Shown here: in pieces, positions 30,424 to 38,756 of the stretch | Layout: the number at the start of each line of letters is the position of its first letter | Numbering within the stretch: position 1 is the first letter of the stretch | IMG/VR virus record: IMGVR_UViG_3300036790_000341 | Location: 1-57,479 of that record | Reading direction: 5' to 3' (one strand) | Source of the DNA: a virus | Length of the DNA stretch: 57,479 nt | Program-made: the position numbers and the translations under genes | The notes under the pieces: generated by a model | Seen by the model: the letters and a program-made list of their open reading frames with translations, nothing else | The model's database searches: none | What the model was told of the DNA's origin: nothing

Positions 30424-33400
30424 CAGCTGGTGTCCCTGTCTACCTGGAGCAGTGCGTCGCGGATCTGTCTCGCGTAGAGCTTGGCGTTGGCGTCGAGCGA
30501 GTTGGGCTTGCTGAAGTCGGCCAGCATCTTAGCGTCGATCTTCACGGTGAGGTTCTGGATCGTGATGCCGGCCGAGCCGCCGGGGGCGGAGTTGCCGACG
30601 CGGTTGGTGATCGAGTTCAGGTTCTTGTCGACGGTGGCGCCGGCGGGCAGGTACAGGGCTTCGGGGCCGCGTTCGCCGACGACGACGACGCCGGCCTGGG
30701 TGGTGGTGCCGCCGTCGGCGAGCTGCGGGATCTGCGGCACTCCGATGGTCCAGCCGCCGAAGTGGCCGAGGGGGCCGAGGTCGATGGACGGCATCGTGAA
30801 CTGCAGGCCGTCCCAGCCGCGGATGACCATGTCGATGGCGCTCTTGAACCCGTCCCACACAACATCCCACATACCGGACAAAGCGGACGTGATGTCGCCC
30901 GGGATGCCGCGCAGGAAACTCGTCAGGTCGTTCCAGTAGCCCTTGATGTGGGTCAGGAACGTCTCGATGCTGGATGCCGCCTGCTCGACTTCTCCTGTCA
31001 TGGATGTAATGAACTTGACAAGCTCTTGGGTGGCGGGCCCGACCACGTAGTCGATCAGCTTTCCCAGCCACACCAGCAGGCTCGTGATCGGCGGGATCAG
31101 CACCTGCAGGACGGTGACGCCCAGCTTCGTCAGGATCCCCTCGATCGGCTCCATGGCGATCGCGAAGTTGAGGAAGTCCTGGATCAGCGGCAGCAGCACC
31201 GGCAGCAGCTGGATCATGGCGGCGACGATCTGCAGCACCACCGGGATCAGCATCTGGATTTGGGAGGCCAGCTGCGCTCCGATGATGTTGGCCAGCTGGA
31301 CCATCAGCGGGATCAGCGGCTGCAGGACCGACTCCATCGCCGTCAGCAGGATCTCGACGACCTGCATGATCGGCGGGATCAGCGGCGCCGCGGCGCGCAC
31401 CAGGTCGCCGATCACGTCGACCACGGTGACCAGGATCGGCGACAGGTCCTTGATCACCGGCAGCAGTGCGGCCATCAACACGTTGACAACCTGGTCGAGG
31501 ATCGGACGCAACGCCGTCAACGCCGGCCCCAGCGCCCCCGACACGGCACCGACCAGCGTGCCGATAGGACCGAGGAGATCGCCGACGAATCCGAGCACAG
31601 CCTGGATCGAGTCGCCCGCGCCGGACGCGTTGTCGGTCAGGCCCACGAACAGCTGACCCAGCCCCGACAGGATGTCCACCAGCCCGGACCCGAGGCCGCT
31701 CAAGATCGGACCGGCGGAGTTCGCCGCCGTAGTCAGTCCCTGGAACAGGTCGAGGACACCCGGGAAGACCTGCGCCAGGAACCCGAGTCCCTCCTTGAGG
31801 ACGTTGAAGAACTCCTTGACGAACGACTGGTTGGTGAACAGCCCACCGATCTGGGCGACGAACCCGCCCATCTCCTGCCCGGCCGCACCGAACATCGTCT
31901 TGATCTCGGGCAGGATCGGCTCGATGTCCTGCAGGAACTTCAGGACACCCGGCAGGAACGAGTTCTGGGCGATCGTGTCGAACCCGGTGAACATGGACTT
32001 GAGCATGTTCACCACTTCGAGGCCCACCGGGGTGAGCTTCGACAGGGCGCTCGCGGCCGCGCTCGCCCCACCGGCGCTCTGGCTCGCCGCCGCCGCCGCG
32101 GCCAACGCCTGCGACTTGTAGGTGTCGGTCAGGTTCTGCTCGGCCTTGGCCACGGCCTGCGCGGACTGCTGCGCCTGATAGGAAGCCTGCTCCTGAGCCG
32201 CGGCCTGAGCACGCTGGGCGTTGCCCACCGCCTGCACCGCCTGCTGGTACGAATACTCGGCCTGCACGACCGAGGGCAGCCCCGTCACGCCCTCCTGGTT
32301 GGCCGTGTTGGCCGACTGGGTCGCCTCGGTCGAGCGCTGCTTGGCATCGGTCAGAGCCTGCTCCGCGTCGACCAGGGCCTGCTGCGCCTGCTTCTTCTGG
32401 ATGTCGGTCGACAGCGAGTTCGCCATGACCGCGGTCAGGCTCTGCTGCGCCTGCTCGACGTTCAACTGGGCGTCCGACACCCCGTTGGCCGCGTCGGCCG
32501 CCGAGTTGTTCAGGTCCGCGATCTGGTTGGCCGCGTCCACCTTGGCCTGAGCCATCGCCGTAGCGGCCTGCCCGACCTGGTACTCGGCCTGCTGGACCTG
32601 CTGGTCGGCCGAGATGATCGAGTTCGCGGAGGACACGGCGGCCTGTGCGGCCTGCTGCTTGGCCTGCACGATGGCCTGCTCGGCCTGGGTGATCGCCTGC
32701 GCGTTCTGGAACGCGGTCTGCGCCGCCTGCGCCGCCGTCGTCCCCGCGGCTCCCGCAGCGGCCGGGGCAGCCGACAGGGCGCCCATCACGTCCTTCAGCG
32801 CCATGAACGCCGCGCCGAGCCCCATGGTCAGGCCGCCCAGGATCGCGGGCAGCGCGGCCAGCGCCGGAGCCAGCGCCACCGCCGCACCGATCAGGCCCAT
32901 CATCACCGAAGACAGGCCGCCGGCGTCACCCGCCGCGCCCTGCGCCGCGCCTCCCGTGCTGCCCAGGGAGTTCACCAGCTGATCCATGGACTGGGACAGC
33001 GACTCGGAGCTGGACCGGTTGCCCTCCATGGAGCTCCGGCTATCGTCGAGCGCTCCCCCGAGGTCGTCGAGCGCGGCGCGAGAATCGCCCATGGACGACC
33101 GCATGTCGCCCATCGAGTAGGTCAGGTCGTCGATGGAGTTGCGCAGCTCGGAGAACCCCTCCGAACCGCCCATCTCGTCGGCCGCGGCCTTGACGGCCTC
33201 TTCCTCCGCAGCCAGCTCGGCCAGCTTCGCATCGGCGTCGGCAGTATCGACGTCGACCTGGATCTTGGCCTCTTCTTGGAGCTCCTCCATCTCGGTCTTG
33301 ACCTCGGCGACGGCCTCCTGGCCGTTGATGGTCAGGCCGACCTCGACGCTCTCGCCCTCGGCCGCCTCCTTGGTGGCGGCCTCGACCTCCTCCTTCAGCC

Positions 33401-33551
33401 CGGTGTTGTCGGCCGCGATCCGGACCGACATCGTCTGGCCCTCGATGGCCTCGGCCAGCATCTGCTGGACCTGCTCGCGCAGGCCGTCGTCCTTCGCTCC
33501 GAGCTGCACGTAGGCAGTGGCGATCTGGAAGCCCTGTCCGTCGTCGCTCAC
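30423..33551 (-). CDS. Tape measure protein
   Basis: 1042 aa, start GTG 33549-33551. Long Ala/Gln-rich coiled coils (about residues 270-500: QAAQTAFQNAQAITQAEQAI), then hydrophobic segments (about 500-880: LVTVVDVIGDLVRAAAPLIP) and a C-terminal TTQAGVVVVGERGPEALYLP motif typical of siphovirus tape measures. It sets tail length; with the usual 0.15 nm per residue the tail would be about 150 nm. It follows the frameshifted chaperone genes. Confidence 0.92.
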   Translation of the reverse strand: MSDDGQGFQIATAYVQLGAKDDGLREQVQQMLAEAIEGQTMSVRIAADNTGLKEEVEAATKEAAEGESVEVGLTINGQEAVAEVKTEMEELQEEAKIQVDVDTADADAKLAELAAEEEAVKAAADEMGGSEGFSELRNSIDDLTYSMGDMRSSMGDSRAALDDLGGALDDSRSSMEGNRSSSESLSQSMDQLVNSLGSTGGAAQGAAGDAGGLSSVMMGLIGAAVALAPALAALPAILGGLTMGLGAAFMALKDVMGALSAAPAAAGAAGTTAAQAAQTAFQNAQAITQAEQAIVQAKQQAAQAAVSSANSIISADQQVQQAEYQVGQAATAMAQAKVDAANQIADLNNSAADAANGVSDAQLNVEQAQQSLTAVMANSLSTDIQKKQAQQALVDAEQALTDAKQRSTEATQSANTANQEGVTGLPSVVQAEYSYQQAVQAVGNAQRAQAAAQEQASYQAQQSAQAVAKAEQNLTDTYKSQALAAAAAASQSAGGASAAASALSKLTPVGLEVVNMLKSMFTGFDTIAQNSFLPGVLKFLQDIEPILPEIKTMFGAAGQEMGGFVAQIGGLFTNQSFVKEFFNVLKEGLGFLAQVFPGVLDLFQGLTTAANSAGPILSGLGSGLVDILSGLGQLFVGLTDNASGAGDSIQAVLGFVGDLLGPIGTLVGAVSGALGPALTALRPILDQVVNVLMAALLPVIKDLSPILVTVVDVIGDLVRAAAPLIPPIMQVVEILLTAMESVLQPLIPLMVQLANIIGAQLASQIQMLIPVVLQIVAAMIQLLPVLLPLIQDFLNFAIAMEPIEGILTKLGVTVLQVLIPPITSLLVWLGKLIDYVVGPATQELVKFITSMTGEVEQAASSIETFLTHIKGYWNDLTSFLRGIPGDITSALSGMWDVVWDGFKSAIDMVIRGWDGLQFTMPSIDLGPLGHFGGWTIGVPQIPQLADGGTTTQAGVVVVGERGPEALYLPAGATVDKNLNSITNRVGNSAPGGSAGITIQNLTVKIDAKMLADFSKPNSLDANAKLYARQIRDALLQVDRDTS

Positions 33552-33566
33552 TGCCCGTGCTCCCGT

Positions 33567-33965
33567 CTACCCGCCGAAACTGAACATGTCCCCGATGTCG
33601 GAGAACCTGAGCTCCGCTGCGCTGGAGCCCACCTGCTTGCCGCCCTGCATCGGCGACGGCGGCCCCGGCAGCAGACCCGGAGCCACCGCAGGCGCAGTGG
33701 CCGCAGCCGGCCGCACCGGCGCCGCCACGGGCCCTGCGGCCGCTTCCTCCTCGCGCTCCCTCTCCTGCTGGGCCTGCATCTTGAACCTGAACTGGACCGC
33801 ACCCGGGTAGGCGATCAGCCGCGGCACCAGCTGAGCCCACCGCCTCGACCCCATGTCGTACATGTTGTCGACGCGGTGCAGCGCGGAGAGGTCCGAGGCC
33901 ACATCGCCCTCCATGTCCACCGCCCAGATCAGATCCTTCACGCAGGCCCAGATCAGGCTTTTGGG
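33567..33965 (-). CDS. Tail assembly chaperone 2, made by -1 frameshift (gpGT type)
   Basis: This frame has no start of its own in a useful place; it is reached from the upstream gene by a -1 slip on CCCAAAA (33959-33965). The new frame reads PKSLIWACVKDLIWAVDMEG and continues to DIGDMFSFGG, about 130 residues, with a Pro/Ala-rich middle. The full fusion spans 34360 to 33567. It matches the G/GT arrangement of lambda-like tail chaperones, which load the major tail protein on the tape measure. Confidence 0.85.
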   Translation of the reverse strand, partial: PKSLIWACVKDLIWAVDMEGDVASDLSALHRVDNMYDMGSRRWAQLVPRLIAYPGAVQFRFKMQAQQEREREEEAAAGPVAAPVRPAAATAPAVAPGLLPGPPSPMQGGKQVGSSAAELRFSDIGDMFSFGG

Positions 33966-34360
33966 CCTGCGTCCTTGTCCCCCAGCAGGGCCTTGGTGCA
34001 CGCCAGCATCACCGTCTGCAAATGGGCGACCTTGACGCCGGGGAAGTTCGAGAGAGCCTCGAACGCCTCGTCGCCGAGAACATCCAGCAGGAAGTTCGCC
34101 ATCGCCGCGTTCTCGCCCTCGGTCCGGATCAGCTTGAGCATCTTCATCGCCACCCCCGCACCGCGGTTGCGGTCGATGAAGTACGGCCGGCCGTCGAGCC
34201 GGAACACCTCGGCCAGATCCGGGTGCTGGCCTGCGGCGTCCTGAGAATGCAGGTCCAGGACGTCGATCTCGGGCATCGGGATGTCCTGGACCGGCGTGCG
34301 CGCCGGGCGACGCGGCGCCGTCTTCTTGGCGGCGGTCTTCTTCGCTGGGGTGGTGGGCAT
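33953..34360 (-). CDS. Tail assembly chaperone 1 (gpG type)
   Basis: 135 aa. A Lys/Pro/Ala-rich start (TPAKKTAAKKTAPRRPARTP) leads to a helical domain (MKMLKLIRTEGENAAMANFL, DEAFEALSNFPGVKVAHLQT) and ends GDKDAGPKA. The last codons carry the slippery site for the longer product. It lies between the major tail protein and tape measure genes, as expected. Confidence 0.88.
   Translation of the reverse strand: MPTTPAKKTAAKKTAPRRPARTPVQDIPMPEIDVLDLHSQDAAGQHPDLAEVFRLDGRPYFIDRNRGAGVAMKMLKLIRTEGENAAMANFLLDVLGDEAFEALSNFPGVKVAHLQTVMLACTKALLGDKDAGPKA
33959..33965 (-). promoter_or_regulatory. Programmed -1 ribosomal frameshift site
   Basis: On the minus strand the zero frame reads GGC CCA AAA GCC TGA, so the heptamer C-CCA-AAA fits X-XXY-YYZ exactly. 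After the slip translation goes on as AGC CTG ATC. The stop follows two codons later. GGCCC before and GGGCC 18 nt after could form a stimulating hairpin. Confidence 0.9.
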
Positions 34361-34396
34361 CAGGTTTCCTTGCTACTCAGGCGGAGGTCACGCAGA

Positions 34397-34972
34397 TCAC
34401 GAGAGTTGGTCGACAATATGAATGGGGCTGATGGCGGAGGACACGTAGTGGCCGTTGAACGTCACCGTGAACACGGTCTGCTTCGCCTTGTCCATCGCCG
34501 TGTCGACCTTCGCCGTCGACAGCATCCGACGGAAGATCGCCCGGCGGCGCAGCGAGTTCGGCGCATACCCGTCGATCAGCAGCGCGATGTAGGTCGGCTG
34601 CGTGGCCGACGTCGCGAACAGCGGCTCCAACGTCGCATACGTGCCCGCGGCCGACGTGGCACCCGACGTCTGGGTGGAGCCGTTGAGCGCGACCGACAGG
34701 TTGTTCAGCGTCGGCTCGGCCAGCTGCGTCGTGATGACGAACTCGCGCTTCGTCAGCCGCCGGCCGATCGAGTCGACGAGCTGGTCGACCATCAGCTCCG
34801 TGTAGGTCTGGTCGACCGACAGCGTGATGCCGTTCAGCGTGCCGCCCATGTCCGTCCACGAAGAGGACGCGGGAGCGAGGTTGACGTTGTAGTCCGCGGG
34901 CTCGGCGGCCCCGAACAGGCCCTGGTACAGCGTGCCGGGGCCCATGATCAGGTTGGTAACGGTGACGGACAC
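34397..34972 (-). CDS. Major tail protein
   Basis: 191 aa from GTG 34970-34972 with an AGGAG site. The pattern (VTNLIMGPGTLYQGLFGAAE, TLNGITLSVDQTYTELMVDQ, VTFNGHYVS) is like actinophage major tail tube proteins, and it directly precedes the chaperone genes. It forms the tail tube by hexamer stacking. Confidence 0.85.
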   Translation of the reverse strand: MSVTVTNLIMGPGTLYQGLFGAAEPADYNVNLAPASSSWTDMGGTLNGITLSVDQTYTELMVDQLVDSIGRRLTKREFVITTQLAEPTLNNLSVALNGSTQTSGATSAAGTYATLEPLFATSATQPTYIALLIDGYAPNSLRRRAIFRRMLSTAKVDTAMDKAKQTVFTVTFNGHYVSSAISPIHIVDQLS

Positions 34973-35029
34973 CGGTATCTCCTAGTCTTGGTGAGAATCC
35001 CGACAGGCGGATCGGGCGTGAACGGGTGG

Positions 35030-35317
35030 TTACTTGCTCTTCTTGACTGCCTTCGCCGCGCTGGCGGCCGCGGAGGCTCCCTTTCCCTTGCTGGACGGCA
35101 GCCCCGGATAGGCTGCCTTCACGGCCTTGCGGACCTTGGCCTTCTCGACCGGGGTGCCGTTGGCCTCGACCCGGGCCAGCGCGGACACCGCGCGGCCCTT
35201 CGAGTTAAGCGGATAGGCGTCCGCACCGCCCGGGCCACCGCCCGGCAGGGCATACGACCCCTTCGGCGCCTTACTGTTCGGCGCCGGCCGCTTGGCCGCC
35301 TTCTTCGCTGCTGCCAC
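35030..35317 (-). CDS. Lys/Ala-rich basic protein
   Basis: 95 aa from GTG 35315-35317 with AGGAGGTGG. The start AAAKKAAKRPAPNSKAPKGS and end AAASAAKAVKKSK are Lys/Ala-rich, around a small core (KGRAVSALARVEANGTPVEK). It overlaps the upstream gene by 47 nt. Similar basic proteins occur near head-tail genes in actinophages and may bind DNA or shield charge. Function inferred from composition. Confidence 0.65.
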   Translation of the reverse strand: MAAAKKAAKRPAPNSKAPKGSYALPGGGPGGADAYPLNSKGRAVSALARVEANGTPVEKAKVRKAVKAAYPGLPSSKGKGASAAASAAKAVKKSK

Positions 35318-35525
35318 TGCTCTCCACCTCCTGCGACAAGGCCGACGCGCCCGCCTGCATGGCGACCGCGACCGACGGAATCTCAACCGACGCCGGAACC
35401 TCCTGCAAACCCGACGGCACCAGGGTCGCGACCACACCCATCCGGGTCAGGTCCACCAACCCCTCGTCGTCCACCGACACCACTCTGCCCGGCTGCATCG
35501 TGGTCGTGATCAGATGCTGCGTCAT
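35271..35525 (-). CDS. Small structural-region protein
   Basis: 84 aa (MTQHLITTTMQPGRVVSVDD to GGQAAGAEQ), ATGA overlap. The first half predicts strands (VDLTRMGVVATLVPSGLQEV); the end is Ser/Glu/Gly-rich and flexible. It is placed between the head-tail and tail genes. Function unknown. Confidence 0.65.
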   Translation of the reverse strand: MTQHLITTTMQPGRVVSVDDEGLVDLTRMGVVATLVPSGLQEVPASVEIPSVAVAMQAGASALSQEVESSGSSEEGGQAAGAEQ

Positions 35526-35749
35526 AGCTGGAAGTCCTCTCGCCGCAACGGCCACTCGATGTGCCCCAGATCCGGATGCTGCCTGACCGGCAGCGTGTCG
35601 TACTGCGCCAACATCGCGCCGGGCTCCACCACGCGCACACCGGGGAACAGGAACTCCAGCTCGGCCCGGTCCTCGTGCACCAGGACCTTCCCCTGGTACG
35701 ACAGCAGCTGCCTGCTGTTCGGGCCCTCCATCGCGAAACGCCTGCTCAT
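35522..35749 (-). CDS. Small structural-region protein
   Basis: 75 aa, MSRRFAMEGPNSRQLLSYQG onward, ATGA overlap. Mixed strands and loops (KVLVHEDRAELEFLFPGVRV). It sits next to the tail terminator candidate. No family recognised. Confidence 0.65.
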   Translation of the reverse strand: MSRRFAMEGPNSRQLLSYQGKVLVHEDRAELEFLFPGVRVVEPGAMLAQYDTLPVRQHPDLGHIEWPLRREDFQL

Positions 35750-36216
35750 GACGGCAGCTCCAGCCAGTACAGTTGAAGATCGAACTGGTAGACGGCCCAG
35801 TACGCCTTATCGCCGTACAGGCGCCGCGGCTCACCCAGCGGATGCGCCTGCTGCACCCGCGCCGTCGGATACCCCGACGGCAGCGTCAACACCGCATTGA
35901 AGCTCGACAGCTGGTAGCACGCCGCGACGATCTGCTCGGCCAGGCCGTTCGCGATGTTCCACTGCGGCTTACGGCTCGAGGAGTCGATCGGGAACCCGTA
36001 CGTGGTGATCTGCACCGCCGGCTTGCGCTCCGGAACGTACATGTCCGGGGTGCCGCCGACCGTCTTGTACGTCACGAACCCGGACGTGACCAGAGCCGTG
36101 TTCTGCTCGGCCTTCTCCGGCACCTGCGTCGCCACGATCCCGGCGTTCAACCCGGGCAGCGCGGAGAGCCACAGGCCGGCCACGAGCTCCGTGTTGGCCC
36201 GATACGTGGAAGGCAC
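35746..36216 (-). CDS. Tail terminator-like protein
   Basis: 156 aa. Length, position between the HK97-gp10-like gene and the major tail protein, and the pattern RANTELVAGLWLSALPGLNA...VQITTYGF...YQLSSFNAVLTLPSG...AYWAVYQFDLQLYWLE fit the phage tail terminator fold (lambda gpU type). It would cap the growing tail. Named mainly from position. Confidence 0.65.
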   Translation of the reverse strand: MPSTYRANTELVAGLWLSALPGLNAGIVATQVPEKAEQNTALVTSGFVTYKTVGGTPDMYVPERKPAVQITTYGFPIDSSSRKPQWNIANGLAEQIVAACYQLSSFNAVLTLPSGYPTARVQQAHPLGEPRRLYGDKAYWAVYQFDLQLYWLELPS

Positions 36217-36501
36217 CTACCTCACCCCCGGGCCCGCATGCGCGTGGACGTCCGCGATATGCCCGGCCGTGATCCGGTCCGGGACCGCCGGATGGTGCTT
36301 GCGGCACACCCGGTACTCGCCGACCGGATGCCGCCCGAGGCGCCAGCAGCGGTCCACGTGACAGGTCTTGCCGCGGTAGTGCGCGACCAGCGCGCCGAAC
36401 AGGCCCAGCTCCGTGATGTCGGAGCCCACCCCGGACCAGAAGCCGTAGAAGGGACCGGAGAGGTTGTCGGTGCCGAAGAAGTGCGCCAGCCAGTGCATCA
36501 C
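36217..36501 (-). CDS. Small conserved-looking protein of the head-tail region
   Basis: 94 aa, MMHWLAHFFGTDNLSGPFYG onward. GTG 36501 (GTGA overlap) or ATG 36498 may start it. An aromatic, Gly-rich first half (FYGFWSGVGSDITELGLFG) is followed by CHVDRCWRLGRHPVGEYRVC and RKHHP, a likely metal site of the kind seen in similar genes of Streptomyces phages. Function unknown. Confidence 0.65.
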   Translation of the reverse strand: MMHWLAHFFGTDNLSGPFYGFWSGVGSDITELGLFGALVAHYRGKTCHVDRCWRLGRHPVGEYRVCRKHHPAVPDRITAGHIADVHAHAGPGVR

Positions 36502-36857
36502 GACTCCCCCAGATCCCTCGTCCGATAAAGCGCCGGCCGTAGGAACGGCTGCTCCGGGCTGTTGCCGTGCCGCATGTGCCCCCGCACCGGACGGCCCTGC
36601 CGCATGTGCGGACGCACGTACTCCAGGCCGTGGAACCCGAGCTCCACAGCAGCGCAGTACGGCAGGTGCGAGATGATCCGGGCTTGCCCCGGCGCAGAGT
36701 TGATCACGGTCAGGGAGGCCTTAAGCTCGCCCGTGTCCACAGGGCAGATCGCCTGAGCGTCCTTCTGGACCTCAGCCATCGCCTTAACGATCATCGTGTT
36801 GACCGTAGGCGCGAGCCGGTCGTACCAGCTCTCATCGATCTTCAACTCGGTGGCCAC
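36498..36857 (-). CDS. HK97 gp10-like head-tail protein
   Basis: 119 aa. GTG 36855-36857 is chosen because AGAAGGG lies 8 nt upstream; a GTG 9 nt earlier is too close to it. The pattern VQKDAQAICPVDTGELKASL...PYCAAVELG...FLRPALYRT is the hallmark of HK97-gp10-like neck proteins. It joins head connector and tail terminator. Confidence 0.85.
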   Translation of the reverse strand: MATELKIDESWYDRLAPTVNTMIVKAMAEVQKDAQAICPVDTGELKASLTVINSAPGQARIISHLPYCAAVELGFHGLEYVRPHMRQGRPVRGHMRHGNSPEQPFLRPALYRTRDLGES

Positions 36858-36983
36858 CTGCCGCACCCTTCTCTACGTCGGGCTCCCGCACCGCCCCGGC
36901 CCGGTCTACCCAGGCCACAGGGGCGATACGACGGTGCGTGTTCTGTTGTACCGCGACGCGCAGGCGGCACGCGTGACGCGTGT

Positions 36984-37421
36984 TTACCAGGGGTTCCAGT
37001 TCGTGCCGTTCGACACCAGCCGGAGCGACCCGTACGCCGAGTTCATGAACGCATACGCCGCAGCCGACGTCGAAGCCGTCGCCGCAGCCACGCCACCGAT
37101 CTTCCCGCCGCCCGTCGGAGTCTGCACCGACACCGTCGCCGAACCCGACACCGAACCCGCCGCATCGTGGATCAGCAGCACGTGACCCGGCGTCACACCG
37201 CTCGCAGCCGCGATCGTCAGCACCGTCGCCACACCGACCGCGCCGATCTCCACATTCGACGCCGACGCCGGGATCGTCGCCGCCGAAGAAGCCACCGAGA
37301 ACGGAGCCAGAGCCAGACCGAACTGCTCGACCACCTCACCGGCAGCCGAAAAGTACTCCAGGACGTTCGCGTTGACGTCCTTCTGCTCGCCGACGTCGCC
37401 CGCCGCACCAGCCTGAGGCAT
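36984..37421 (-). CDS. Head decoration/fibre-like protein
   Basis: 145 aa from ATG 37419-37421 (GGGAA site). Ala/Gly/Val-rich (EIGAVGVATVLTIAAASGVT, PGHVLLIHDAAGSVSGSATV), ending in an aromatic SLRLVSNGTNWNPW. Similar composition occurs in capsid decoration and head fibre proteins. 126 nt follow before the next gene; they hold two overlapping ACGCGT palindromes near 36970 and no clear promoter. Confidence 0.6.
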   Translation of the reverse strand: MPQAGAAGDVGEQKDVNANVLEYFSAAGEVVEQFGLALAPFSVASSAATIPASASNVEIGAVGVATVLTIAAASGVTPGHVLLIHDAAGSVSGSATVSVQTPTGGGKIGGVAAATASTSAAAYAFMNSAYGSLRLVSNGTNWNPW

Positions 37422-37472
37422 TTCGATTCCCAATCTGTTGATCGTGGACAGGTCAGGCGCAGAACAGTCGGG

Positions 37473-37697
37473 CTACTTGCTGTCGACCTTGAAACGGTTG
37501 CCCTGCGCATCGACGAACGGACCCTGCGGGTGCGCCACCTTCGTCGGCTGATGGCCAGCCTCCTGCGCACCCCCGATCGCGCCGCTCCCCTTCAGCAGCT
37601 GACCCTTCTGGCCCGGCGCCACACCGTTGCTCGCGTTGCGCGCAGGCATCGCGGCGCTCGCCGCATCGCGGGTTCCCAGGTCGGGAATGCTGGCCAT
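37473..37697 (-). CDS. Small Gly/Ala-rich structural-region protein
   Basis: 74 aa, MASIPDLGTRDAASAAMPAR onward. Low-complexity and flexible, ending GNRFKVDSK. First gene after the promoter at 37752 and before the decoration-like gene. Possibly a minor virion component. No family recognised. Confidence 0.6.
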   Translation of the reverse strand: MASIPDLGTRDAASAAMPARNASNGVAPGQKGQLLKGSGAIGGAQEAGHQPTKVAHPQGPFVDAQGNRFKVDSK

Positions 37698-37751
37698 GAG
37701 TGACTCCGTCCCAAGAAAACACGCAATTAACGTACAAATCTAGACGTGTCC

Positions 37752-37781
37752 AGTATATCCCCCCCAACCCACACCTGTCAG
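37752..37781 (-). promoter_or_regulatory. Promoter, shared phage type, inside structural operon
   Basis: Minus strand CTGACA (37776-37781), 18 nt, TATACT (37752-37757). The spacer GGTGTGGGTTGGGGG matches the shared promoter pattern. It would boost the decoration-like and tail genes. It lies partly in the end of the connector gene. Confidence 0.7.
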
Positions 37782-38104
37782 TTGACGTACGTCAAGTCCA
37801 ACCGCAAGTCAGGCGTATGCACCGGCGACCCCAACACCGACACCGCCGCAATCGAATACTTCCTCCCCGTCTGCTCATCCAAGATCCGATCCGTGTCCAG
37901 CACATCCGTCCCCGCCGGCAACCGACACGTCGTATACCGGTACACGCGCATGTCCTGCGCCACCGCATCCACCCCGGTCCGAGACCGCTCCATCACCGAC
38001 GCCGGAATCCCCGTATACACCGCCGTATCCGCATCCACCGTGTCCCCGGCCGGCGTCACCGTCGTGCCGCGCAGGATACTCACCGTCGTCGTCGGAAAAG
38101 CCAT
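37778..38104 (-). CDS. Head-closure/connector-like protein
   Basis: 108 aa from ATG 38104 (or GTG 38107). Strand pattern TTVSILRGTTVTPAGDTVDA, ADTAVYTGIPASVMERSRT and TDRILDEQTGRKYSIAAVSV matches the small beta-barrel head-closure proteins (SPP1 gp16/lambda FII type) that contain a DxxxDxxTGRxY step. Position next to gp10-like gene agrees. Confidence 0.7.
   Translation of the reverse strand: MAFPTTTVSILRGTTVTPAGDTVDADTAVYTGIPASVMERSRTGVDAVAQDMRVYRYTTCRLPAGTDVLDTDRILDEQTGRKYSIAAVSVLGSPVHTPDLRLDLTYVN
37782..37795. promoter_or_regulatory. Operator-like palindrome
   Basis: TTGACGTACGTCAA is a perfect 14-bp palindrome directly next to the -35 of the promoter at 37752, inside the last codons of the connector gene. 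A dimeric regulator could bind here. Confidence 0.5.
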
Positions 38105-38514
38105 CACGCCGAATCACCACCGATCTGGAACGAATGCGTCTCCATCCACGGCCCGTTCGCACTCGGCACATGACCCACCCACGCCAACACCCGGCCCTTG
38201 TGCATGCGCTCCCGGGCGATATACCGGTGATGCCCATCGATGATCACATACTGCGGGCTGCCACCCACCTGCACCGCCACAATCGGCTCAGCCGACCCGT
38301 CCTGCCACTTCTGAACCTCACGATCCACATTCTGCGGCTGACTCGCCGCCGCCCACGACGACTGGCCAGCCGTATCGAACCGATCCAGACCCACCTTCCG
38401 CACCGGCTCCCACACCGCCGACCTCACCCAGCCGATCGCCGACGCCGGAAACCGCTTCACCAACTGCGCATACACCTGCTGACGCGCAGCCAAAGCACCA
38501 GCCGACTTGGACAT
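38104..38514 (-). CDS. ParB/sulfiredoxin-like nuclease-fold protein
   Basis: 136 aa. VDREVQKWQDGSAEPIVAVQ and the motif IIDGHHRYIARERMHKG match the ParB/Srx domain (DGHHRxxA). Members can be nucleases, CTP-binding proteins or kinases. Finding it among head-tail genes is known in some actinophages, but its role in the virion or in DNA handling is unknown. It starts 1 nt before the preceding small gene ends. Confidence 0.8.
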   Translation of the reverse strand: MSKSAGALAARQQVYAQLVKRFPASAIGWVRSAVWEPVRKVGLDRFDTAGQSSWAAASQPQNVDREVQKWQDGSAEPIVAVQVGGSPQYVIIDGHHRYIARERMHKGRVLAWVGHVPSANGPWMETHSFQIGGDSA

Positions 38515-38515
38515 G

Positions 38516-38755
38516 TCAGACAGCCGCCGGAGCAGCATACGGATAGACCAGGGCAGCGGCCGCCGCGTCGATGGTCTGATAGACCCGACTGACCGAGGAC
38601 CAAGGCAGCAACACCCGATCCGTCCCCGTCCGCACCAGGAAGACACCGTAATCAGTGAACTCGATCTCATCGGTGTCGTAAGTACCGGACGAAGTGTCGA
38701 CCACGGTGATCGTGTTACCCGCCTGGTCGAACGGATACTGCTCGATCGTGCTCAT
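38516..38755 (-). CDS. Small structural-region protein
   Basis: 79 aa (MSTIEQYPFDQAGNTITVVD to AAPAAV). Strands dominate (DEIEFTDYGVFLVRTGTDRV, LLPWSSVSRVYQTID). The SSVSRVYQ ending suggests a small beta protein as found beside head genes. Function unknown. Confidence 0.65.
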   Translation of the reverse strand: MSTIEQYPFDQAGNTITVVDTSSGTYDTDEIEFTDYGVFLVRTGTDRVLLPWSSVSRVYQTIDAAAAALVYPYAAPAAV

Positions 38756-38756
38756 A

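Noticed and set aside
30762-34244. A 1160-codon open frame on the plus strand
   Set aside because: Antisense to the tape measure and chaperone genes; composition (Leu/Arg/His/Asp) reflects the mirrored codons of Ala/Gln-rich coiled coils.
36796-37185. Plus-strand gene over the 126-nt gap before the gp10-like gene
   Set aside because: It runs antisense into two supported genes and has no family pattern or clear ribosome site.
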